From Okapia johnstoni (taxonomy: Eukaryota; Chordata; Mammalia; Artiodactyla; Giraffidae), in NCBI GenBank assembly GCA_024291935.2, contig CM044311.1:29640001-29704000 (forward strand): a stretch of DNA of 64,000 bases. Direction: 5' to 3'. Made by a program: the position numbers and the translations under genes. The notes under the pieces are model-generated. The model was not told the origin of the DNA. It ran no database searches and saw only the letters and a list, made by a program, of their open reading frames with translations. This document shows positions 56,088-64,000 of this stretch, piece after piece. Positions within the stretch are counted from its first letter, which is position 1; every line of letters starts with the position of its first letter.

Positions 56088-56562
56088 GTTATGAGTTGAA
56101 TTGTATTCCCCAGAAAGTTATGTTAAAATCCTAACTTTTGTTACCATGAGTGTGACCTCATTTGGAAATAGGTTTTTTACAGATGTACTCAAGTTAAAAT
56201 GAAATCTTTAGAGTGGGCCTTAGTTCAATTGGATTGATGGTTTATAAGAAGGGGAAATTTAGACACAAAGACCAACATGCCCAGGGGAATGATGGAAGAG
56301 AATATAGGGATATACGGGAGAAGATAATGGAGTATGACAATGGAGAAATGTACCAGCAAGCCAAAAATTCCAAGAATTGACAGGAAGCACAAGAAGCTAA
56401 CGGAGGTAAAACAAAATTCTTCTGTACATCCTTCAGAGTGAACATGGCCCTGCCAACATATTGATTTCGGACTTCTAGCCCCTAGAGCTGTGAGAGAATA
56501 CACTTTGGTTAAGTCACCTGGTCTATGACACTATGGTACAGCAGCTCTAGAAAACTGATCCA
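56088..56562 (+). mobile_element. MLT1 (ERVL-MaLR) LTR, nearly complete
   Basis: The full order of the LTR is visible: GAATTGTATTCCCCAGAAAG, TGTGACCTCATTTGGAAATA, GATGTACTCAAGTTAAAATG, AGAAGGGGAAATTTAGACAC, TACCAGCAAGCCAAAAATTC, AGTGAACATGGCCCTGCCAA, ATTTCGGACTTCTAGCCCCT, GAGCTGTGAGAGAATACACT and AGCAGCTCTAGAAAACTGAT. It is a solo LTR without internal sequence. The 92-residue minus frame inside it is not a gene. Confidence 0.85.
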
Positions 56563-56759
56563 GGGCCTCAAATCTTCATACTTACTAACCCTCTTTCACT
56601 TTGCATTATCTTTTATTGAGTATTTTTTTCCATGTAATATTCTTCTTACATGAGAAATATTCACATGCATATGTATAATTTTGTGTTTGCCAGTTCTTTT
56701 TTCTGTAGTCAAGGCCTGTGTCTTCCATATTCACTCCTATAGCCCCAGCTTTCCGCCTG

Positions 56760-57230
56760 ATATGTGAGCAGCAGTCAATGCATTATGCTATGAACATAAA
56801 TGAAGATATCGGGCTGAGGAAGTCAAGGAAACAATACCTCCAAGTGGAGAATCAGAATGAAGAGTGTCAAATACTGGCATGGAATCAGAGGCAAAAGAGG
56901 CCATTGGATTTTGTAATTTTGTGGAAGCAGTTGGTAACCTTTGAGCGAGCAGTTTCAGGAAAGTGGGTGTGGCAGAAGCCATAATATACCCAACTAAACA
57001 CTGAGTTGGCAATGAAGAATCACAGGACACAGGTGTAGTATGCCCTTTCAAGAAACCTGGCAGTGAGAAAAGGAAAAGTAACAGAGCAGAGGCTTAAATT
57101 TTCTTTGGATCTTTATCTAAATAAAATGGCAAGAGAAAGTTCAAATATGAAAGGAGGTTTGTAGTTTATTAAGAATAGTAGGAACTTCTCAGGGTTCTAG
57201 ATTTGAGGAGAAAGTATTAAGTGGAAGGAA
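56760..57230 (-). mobile_element. L2 LINE internal fragment
   Basis: In reverse orientation: GGCCATTGGATTTTGTAATT, GTAACCTTTGAGCGAGCAGT, TTCAGGAAAGTGGGTGTGGC, AGAAGCCATAATATACCCAA and CCTTTCAAGAAACCTGGCAG match the order of an internal L2 stretch well known in mammalian DNA. Confidence 0.8.
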
Positions 57231-57604
57231 AGAAGGGGTTGTTATGAAGCAAGGTCTTAAAACATGTAGGAAAGATCAAAATCAGTAATAAAGAGTAGAT
57301 GGCTTTGCTATATCTCTTACTCAGGAATAAGAATAAATCAAGATAATGATGAAAACAGACAAAGTCCCATAGAGTGTCATACTGAGTGGCTTGCATTTTG
57401 TTTTGTCCTTGCTTTTGGAGCATATTTTATCTCCTTTACTAGATTATAAACATTTTCAGGTACAGAATTTCCTCTATACATACAAGTCAGTGTAAAGAGG
57501 TTATTTTAAGTGAAATGTTCTTATTCTCAATTTTATGCTCAACTTTAAACCTGTTAGATATTTTATTACTGGAGAGGGATGGAGAAGTTATTTTCACCGA
57601 GTTA
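57231..57604. other. Unassigned A+T-rich DNA
   Basis: No gene was recognised. The left part may continue the L2 relic. Confidence 0.45.
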
Positions 57605-57832
57605 CTTTCTATTAACAGACCTGCTATTGATTGAGTGCCTATTTATGCCAGTCCTGGTCCTAAGGTTTTTAAATCATTTGTCCCTGGAAATAATACAAGT
57701 AGATATAGTTTGTATTTTTATAGAGAAGGGGAAATTGAGGTTTAGAGAGATTACTTGTCTAAAAACCACAGAAAGAGATAGTAGAATTTATAAGGGCCTC
57801 TCTGCAGAGCTTCAAGCCTTAACCTCTGCATT
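57605..57832 (-). mobile_element. MIR, nearly complete
   Basis: Read on plus: TATTGATTGAGTGCCTATTT, ATGCCAGTCCTGGTCCTAAG, GTTTTTAAATCATTTGTCCC, AGAAGGGGAAATTGAGGTTT, AGAGAGATTACTTGTCTAAA and GCTTCAAGCCTTAACCTCTG, the whole MIR layout in reverse. Confidence 0.8.
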
Positions 57833-58719
57833 ATTGCAAAAGTAGATACACAAAGCAATTGCCCTAAAGTCAATTCTAGCTGTTTGTTAAGGTGTATTTC
57901 TCAAGTTTAATTATCTCTTAAAAATACTGTTTACTCTAAGAGCAGTAATAATAAGTCATGTTTCTACTGACTTTAAAACAAGTTGATTATTGGCTTTGGG
58001 ATTTGTTCCACACTTTCCTATCTATACTCCTGACAATTTCCTATTTCATTAACATTTTTAAAATCAGGAACCTAAAATTTAACATAAATAAAACAAAATG
58101 ATTAACAAAAGATAGTCTAAGCAATAAAATCTACAGTTTCCTTGTCTGTGGTGTCTCTTCCAAAGAAATGCTTGGCAATAGTGAATCTCTTTTAAAATAA
58201 ATATCGATGCGTCCATTTGAAAACTAATAAAACCTAATGCCTTCCTCAGTTAGTGGCAATAAAAACGAAGTGTGCATTGTTCAAGGTGGCCTTAATAGCT
58301 GACACCGAGACTGAGTCAGATTTTATAAGCATTTTGAATTATATTACTCAGCAATTATTGTTAGCCTGGGCATTGGTATGTGCAATTATCTAATGCTTTA
58401 AATTATCTAAATCAATATGTAGGTAGTAAAAGCTTAGACTTATAACTTTAAAATGATACATGTGAACTCATTTGACACAATGTTAATGTGTCTGTCCTAT
58501 TTAGCCTATATTTACACCCTGTAAACCAGGTTAATTTAAAAATTTAAGGTACAGGCTGCTGTAACATTATAAACTGAATGTTACCATTATAGGAAAATAA
58601 GTAATGCTGTAGACAAGAAAATGGGCTTGCTTTCCACTGTTGTCCCTAACATTGTTTTTCCTTCATAAATTGCAAGTCTTCAAACAATTGCAGAGAGAAA
58701 CTCTGTTTGCTCAGTCACT
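57833..58719. other. Repeat-free complex block
   Basis: About 0.9 kb without a gene or recognisable repeat. It is rich in homeodomain-like TAAT/ATTA words (CAATTATCTAATGCTTTAAA, TTATCTAAATCAATATGTAG) and holds complex unique segments (AAATATCGATGCGTCC, GGTGGCCTTAATAGCTGACA). This resembles conserved enhancer-type DNA in gene deserts. Confidence 0.5.
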
Positions 58720-58732
58720 AGATAGTTAATTC

Positions 58733-58929
58733 GACTTCCCAGGTGGCACAGTGGTTAAGAATTCTGCCAAGGCAGGAGAAACAGGTTCTATCTCTGGGTC
58801 AGGAATATCCCCTGGAGTAGGAAATGGCAACCCACTCCAGTATTCTTGCCTGGAGAATTCCACGGACAGAGAAGCCTGGTGGGCTACAGTCCATGGGGTC
58901 GCAAAGAGACACAACTGGGCATGAGCATG
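58733..58929 (+). mobile_element. Bov-tA SINE with perfect 13-bp duplication
   Basis: The head is GACTTCCCAGGTGGCACAGT and the B box is altered (GGTTCTATCTCTGGG). The body contains CCCCTGGAGTAGGAAATGGC and ends CAAAGAGACACAACTGGGCA. AGATAGTTAATTC at 58720-58732 recurs exactly at 58930-58942. Confidence 0.96.
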
Positions 58930-58942
58930 AGATAGTTAATTC

Positions 58943-59957
58943 ACTGATTCTTTTCACATATTCCAAATCTGATCACTTTTTAATTCTTATACTTTTCTGT
59001 AGGCATACAAAGATTTTGCATACTTCATGTAAAACATTCCATGTTCTGCTTTTAAGAAATATTTTTTGCATGGGTTTATAGTAGCACATTGAGGTCAATT
59101 AACATTGGGATTACACTCATATCAAAGAAGCGACAGCTAATATTTGATTTAACAACTGTTAAGTGGTACTAGTGAGCAGGTTTCAAACTTAGGCCGAGAA
59201 GGATCTGTAAGTGCAACTATGAATTTTATCACACACAATGAAGTAAAATGACTTGGGTAATGATGAAACAGCTCTAGGTTTAAATGTTTATATGCTGAAA
59301 TCTTAATATGCATTCAGTACTAAAAAGATCATTTTTGCATTGCCTCATATTGTCCATATGTGAAATTCACTTTGTGATCAACAGGAGTTCCAGGTTTATT
59401 CACACTGACGACTGACCTGCAGAGGGTAAATAGCTCTGTAAAGCATGTCTGGGTTGAGAAGGACATTGAGAGGTTATCTTCCATGTCTCTCTGCTTTCCA
59501 GCAAGGCCACACTTAAATCATCGGAATAATGTGGACATCCTTTTATTAAAGCTTTTCAGCAAGAATATTTCTTAGCTCTCCTTATTTAACCATGTAATAT
59601 TTAACAACTCTCATCATCATCTTTCATTTTAATATATTCCTCCACTCTCCTTGGTTCAATTTTGTATTAAAAAATCCATTTCCTAATTTTTCTTTCTACA
59701 GGAGAATATATCTATTATCTACATGTGATTTTTTTTTCCCCTCTTACATCTTTCAACAGGATCAGGAGCCAGCTGAAATTAGAATTTAATTCTGCTTTCT
59801 TTAAACATTTTTGAACCAAGCATTCCTTTTGTTCCAATTATTTCTTTCTATAATGTTTCTCACACCCTTCTAGATGTTCAGAAAAGCTTTTCTACCTGTC
59901 AAATCTTTTTCTTAATTTTGTTTCTAATGAACTTGCATGTGGTGGACATTACTCCAC
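58943..59957. other. Unassigned A+T-rich DNA
   Basis: No gene or secure repeat was recognised in this 1 kb interval. Confidence 0.5.
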
Positions 59958-60083
59958 CTTTTTCTTTTTTTTTTGATCTTGCCACTTGGCCTGTGGGATG
60001 TCAGTTCCCCAACAAGGGATTGAACCCATGCCCCTGCAGTGGAAGCACGGGGTCTTAGTGGCTGGATGGCCAGGGAAGTCCCA
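59958..60083 (-). mobile_element. CHR-type SINE, 5' half
   Basis: After a poly-T run, read on plus: GATCTTGCCACTTGGCCTGT, GATGTCAGTTCCCCAACAAG, GGATTGAACCCATGCCCCTG, AGTGGAAGCACGGGGTCTTA and GGATGGCCAGGGAAGTCCC, the reverse of a short CHR SINE with recognisable B box. Confidence 0.85.
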
Positions 60084-60897
60084 TTCCATCTTTTTCATGT
60101 CAGTATCTTCAGTTCTTTCCTGTCTTTGCCTGCCCAGTAAACACATGGAGCAAAACTCCAACTCTGATATTATTCCTGTTCAACTGCTTCAGGTCTGATA
60201 CTGGACTGTTGATTGAGCTCTGTAAAAACTCCTGGTTTCCAACAGCACAATGACCCTCAATATTGCTTAGAAATTCTGTCCTTTCCCTAGTTCCTTCTCT
60301 CCTGTTTTCTAAGGTAACTATTTCAAACCTTCTCGACTCTTTAAAAATCACCTTTGCTAGTATCACCCTCCTTGCTATGTGTGAGTGACCTTGGCTTCTA
60401 CTTCACAGAGGGAATAAAATCCTCACACATCCTTTGAACTTGCTGTATCCCTCCTCCACAACCCTCTCCGCACCTCCACACACACATACAAGCTTTTCCC
60501 CACCTCTTGTTAGCTAGAAGCTGTTCTTGTCTAAGGCTGGTTACTCCACATCTGCATCTCATTGCTTCCCACAAGATAAATTTTCTCTTAATTGTGTGTT
60601 TCTTCAATCTCTGTTGGTGCCATCCTGTCACTATTTAATCATGTTCAAGTTTTTCCATTTAATAAAAAGAACGATAATAAATCTCTTCAACCTGTCTCCA
60701 GATCTGCCTGCTTTCCTTTCCTTCACGTGATGGTCAAGCATTTATATGAGTTGCTTACACTTACTGTCTTTATTTCTCATCTGTAATTCATCAGCCAACT
60801 TGTATTGCCTGCCTTCATCTCCGGTTGAACCACTTTCTCACACATCACTAATAATTTGCTTGTGTGAAAATACAATAAATATGTTCATTTGTCTCAC
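60084..60897. other. C+T-rich unassigned sequence, probable old repeat
   Basis: No gene was recognised. Pyrimidine-rich text with GGTAACTATTTCAAACC resembles 20374-20966. It may be a single ancient family that I could not name. Confidence 0.4.
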
Positions 60898-62095
60898 AGA
60901 GCTTGCTCAAACGCATGTCCATAGAGTCAGTGAGGCATCTAACCATCTCATCCTCTGTCACTCCCTTCTCCTCCTGCCCTCAAACTTTCCCAGCATCAGG
61001 GTCTTTTCCAATGACTTGTCACATCAGTTGGCCAAAGTATTGGAGCTTCAGCTTCAGCATCAGTCTTTCCAGTGAATTTTCAGGATGGATTTCGCTTAGG
61101 ATTGAATGCTTTGATCTCCTTGCAGTCCAAGGGACCCTTAAGAGTATTCTCCAGTACCGCGGTTCAAAATCATCAATTCTTCTGTGCTCAACCTTCTTTA
61201 TGGTCCACTTCTCACATCCATACATGACTACTGGAAAAACCATAACTTTGACAACATGCACCTTTGCCAGCATCTCTGCTTTTTAATATGCTGTCTAGGT
61301 TTGTTGTAGCTTTTCTTCCAAGGTGCACACGTCTTTTAGTTTCATGGCTGCAGTCACCAACTGCAGTGATTTTGGAGCCCCCCAAAATGAAATATGTCAC
61401 TGTTTCCACTTTTTTCCATTCTATTTGCCATGAACTGATGGGGCCAGATACCATGATCTTAGTTTTTTGAATGTTGTGTTTCAAGCCAGGATTTTCACTC
61501 TCCTCGTTCACCTTCATCAAGAGGCTCTTTAGTTCTTCTTCCCTTTCTGCCATAAGGGTGGTGTCATCTGCATATCTGAGGTTATTGATGTTTCTCCCAG
61601 CATTCTTAATTCCATCTTGAGCTTCATCCGGCCTGGCATTTCACATGATGTATTCTGCATAGAAGTTAAATGATTAAGGTGACAGTATACAGCTTTGTCA
61701 TACTCCTTTCCCAGTCCATCGTTCCATGTCCAGTACTATCTGTTGCTTCTTGACATGCATACAGGTTTTTCAGGAGGCAGGTAAGATGGTCTAGTATTCT
61801 GATCTCTTTAAGAATTTTCCACAGTTTGTTGTGATCCACAGTCATAGGCTTTAGTGTAGTCAATGAAGCAGAAGTATATGTTTTTATGAAATTCCATTGG
61901 CCTTTCTATCATCTTATGGATGTTAGCCATTTGATCCCTTGTTCCTCTGCCTTTTCTATATCTAGCTTGTACATCAGGAATTTCTGAATCACCTACTGTT
62001 GAAGCCTAGCTTGAAAGATTTTGAGCATTACATTGCTAGCATGTTAAATGAGCACAAGTATATGTGTAGTTTGAACATTCTTTGGCATTGCCTTT
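60898..62095 (-). mobile_element. BovB LINE lacking its 3' end
   Basis: It begins abruptly at AGCTTGCTCAAACGCATGTC, so the last roughly 90 bases of BovB, including the tail, are missing. It continues through TGCTGTCTAGGTTTGTTGTA and CATAAGGGTGGTGTCATCTG (YADD region, 61545-61575) and stops at TTTGAACATTCTTTGGCATT. The minus frames 61019-61273 and 61212-61553 are its relics. Loss of a LINE 3' end requires a secondary deletion or recombination. Confidence 0.92.
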
Positions 62096-63199
62096 GGTTT
62101 TAATTCTTAAAATCCATTATTAATGAAACTATGCACTGTTTGTGGTATAACCTCAAAGAGAAAATTAGTCATAAATTATTATTAGTGCAGGTAAATATCA
62201 GTGAGTTGTTTGTGAGATGTACTTGACACTTTCTTATGGCATCTTAAATCCCTTCCCCAAAATATTGTGTGAGTCCTAGTTTGGCTTTTCCCACTTCTGA
62301 TTTTTTCAGATTATTAATTGTCAATATGATTTTTATTCTTCTTTTTGGTAACATCAATACTATTGTTGAAAAACTATGTGTTCTATTTATAGGATTAAGA
62401 TTGTTATATCCATAAATTGCTAATTTTTACCACAACCCAGTCAAGAATGTGACATTTTTTACACTTTTCAAATGAGAGAACTGCATTCCAGGCAAGTCAA
62501 CTAAATGGTCCAAGTTCATACAGCCAATAAGTAGAATAAGGACTTGACCTCAGCTTGCTGTTACCACAGTGTCCGTTCTTATTCTGCTGTACATCACTAA
62601 GACAATTGCCATGGGAAATCTAATTGAAAGATTAAATCTGATGATGCAAGTTTAATTCTGGATTTATCTAATATTAATTTTAATATAGCAGTGTTTTTTT
62701 GTTTTAGAGAAAATCTAACTTTTTTCTTTCTCATTATTATTCTCATTATTCTTAAAGAACACTTTCCTAATTTCATTACTCTTTAGTGTATATTTTAGCT
62801 TTTGAGATTGTTTTTCTGATTCCAAGTATACGTATATATCAGGACTCCTACACACATTTAAGATTAGAGTGTAAATCACTCAAATGTTTTATTATATCTT
62901 CATTGTAACTGAGTACATATATGTTTAAGTTTTCTATATGAAACTCTATGAATCAAAACAAAGCAATCAATACCTTAGGTAATATTTATCCAATACTTGA
63001 TTTTGCTGTGACTTTCTCAAGAATAATATTTATTTATCAGGATAGCTGAAGTAAAAGGATTAGTTTACCCACATTTGAGTTCAATCTACTATTGGTGTGT
63101 TTTTCTTACTGAAGCAGGCCCAATGTTTAAAATTCCAAGTATTATATAGGTAACTTATTTTAATTCCATGAAAGAAGAGTAACTGAATTAGACTAAAAG
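62096..63199. other. Mostly unassigned, with a MIR at about 62410-62590
   Basis: No gene was recognised. At 62410-62590, GAGAGAACTGCATTCCAGGC, AAGTCAACTAAATGGTCCAA, GTTCATACAGCCAATAAGTA and GGACTTGACCTCAGCTTGCT follow a reversed MIR. The rest is A+T-rich. Confidence 0.55.
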
Positions 63200-63775
63200 A
63201 GTTATGCCAAAGAATGTTCAAACTACCACACAATTACAGTCATCTCACAGGCTAGCAAAGTAATGCTCAAAATTCTCCAAGCCAGGCTTCAACAGTACAT
63301 GAACCATAAACTTCCAGGTGTTCAAGCTGGATTTAGAAAAGGCAAAGGAACCAGAGATCAAATTGCCAACATCCGTTGGCAAAGAATTGATGCTGAGTGC
63401 AGAAGAATTGATGCTTTTGAACAGTGGTGTTGGAGAAGACTCGTGAGAGTCCCTTGGACAGCAAGGAGATCCAACCAGTACATCCTAAAGGAAATCAGTC
63501 CTGACTATTTATCGGAAGGACTGATACTGAAACTCCAATACTTTAGCCACCTGATGTGAAGAACTGGCTTCTTAGAGAAGACCCTGATGCTGGGAAAGAT
63601 TGAAGGCAGGAGGAGAATGGGATGACAAAGGATGAAATGGTTGGGTGGCATCACCGTCTGGATGGAAATGAGTTTGAGTAAGCTTGAGGAGTTGGTGATG
63701 GCCAGGGAGCCCTGGCATGCTGCAGTCCATGGGGTTCCAAAGAGTTGGACACGACTGAGTGGTGGAACTTAACTG
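63200..63775 (+). mobile_element. BovB LINE with internal deletion
   Basis: It starts in the N-terminal part of the reverse transcriptase (ATGCCAAAGAATGTTCAAAC), reaches CAACATCCGTTGG, then jumps to AAAGAATTGATGCTGAGTGC in the C-terminal region and ends with ACACGACTGAGTGGTGGAAC. The catalytic motifs A, B and C are absent. AGAATTGATGC occurs twice at the junction. Confidence 0.93.
63263..63559 (+). pseudogene. BovB deletion-fusion frame, 98 residues
   Basis: The frame joins the RT N-terminal segment (MLKILQARLQQYMNHKLPGV ... ANIRW, residues 1-39) to the C-terminal region ([20 protein letters not shown] ...) without a stop at the junction. All RT catalytic residues are deleted. It is almost certainly untranslated debris, but the in-frame fusion is notable. 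Confidence 0.9.
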
Positions 63776-64000
63776 ATGAGCTTTTAGGGAATGCCACTCA
63801 CATCCCTGGCATATATTGACTTTTATGACATCATCAAGGCAGGCTTTGACACTCTGGCCTTCTATTGGGGACCTGAAGCTACCAGGGCTCTCCTGAAGAT
63901 GTGTCTCTTTGCTGCTACTCTGGGTGATCTTATTTTCATCCCTCATGGGTGTTTACAGCCAAAAAACTAAAAAGTTTGAAACAGGAGCAATACTTAATGA
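63776..64000. other. Unassigned DNA at window end
   Basis: Somewhat less A+T-rich text (TGACATCATCAAGGCAGGC, GACACTCTGGCCTTCTATTG) without an open frame or repeat match. Confidence 0.45.

Noticed and set aside
56225..56503. 92-residue minus-strand frame
   Set aside because: It lies entirely within an MLT1 LTR, which is non-coding.
1..64000. CRISPR array, bacterial operon or phage signals
   Set aside because: The spaced similar sequences are dispersed SINEs with different flanks. Composition, repeats and target duplications all indicate a mammalian nuclear genome.

Overview
The window is ruminant (even-toed ungulate) nuclear DNA and looks intergenic or deep-intronic. The call rests on its repeats: about ten copies of the RTE-type LINE BovB, about twenty-seven Bov-A/Bov-tA SINE units (tRNA-like head plus BovB-derived body), four CHR-type tRNA-Glu SINEs, and L1 3' ends of the bovine/artiodactyl type. 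Older mammal-wide repeats (MIR, L2, MLT1/MaLR LTRs, an old L1M piece, a hAT miniature element) lie underneath. I cannot name the species. Base composition is A+T-rich. I found no host protein-coding exon, no functional tRNA/rRNA/ncRNA gene, no CpG island and no CRISPR array. Every open frame with recognisable similarity belongs to BovB or L2 or is a frame through a SINE.

Layout. 1-5.2 kb: an old LTR split by BovB, a CHR SINE, two Bov-tA SINEs and an MLT1-like LTR. 5.2-11.5 kb: mostly repeat-poor, with one Bov-tA and an L2 remnant. 11.5-16.7 kb: a compound microsatellite, a Bov-A2 dimer, an old ERV-type LTR with a SINE inside it, and an L1 3' end. 16.7-22.1 kb: a nearly full-length BovB on the minus strand (16726-20059), then Bov-tA, a (TG)n tract, and a CHR SINE with BovB set into its tail. 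22.4-25.7 kb: poly-C, Bov-tA, and a long L2 carrying a SINE-in-SINE nest. 25.7-38.5 kb: largely unique A+T-rich DNA with scattered MIR, a MaLR LTR broken by Bov-tA, BovB and several SINEs. 38.5-45.2 kb: L2, a hAT miniature element, SINEs, L1M and BovB. 45.2-51.2 kb: BovB broken by L1, three L2 fragments in a row, and a BovB with an open reverse-transcriptase core. 51.2-54.8 kb: a repeat-poor block followed by old L1/LTR pieces. 54.8-64 kb: a run of Bov SINEs, BovB, MLT1, L2, MIR, another repeat-poor block, and two BovB copies facing each other.

The elements relate as one retrotransposition ecology. BovB encodes the endonuclease/reverse transcriptase, and Bov-A/Bov-tA share BovB-derived sequence and are thought to use its machinery. 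CHR, MIR, L2, MaLR and hAT pieces are older targets. Many insertions still show target-site duplications, and nesting gives a relative age order. I found no new biological system. The points most worth a second look are the nested insertions with readable duplications, two defective BovB copies truncated at nearly the same place, a roughly 40-bp direct repeat around one SINE, a palindrome-making mutation inside another SINE, and several complex repeat-free blocks that could be conserved regulatory DNA.
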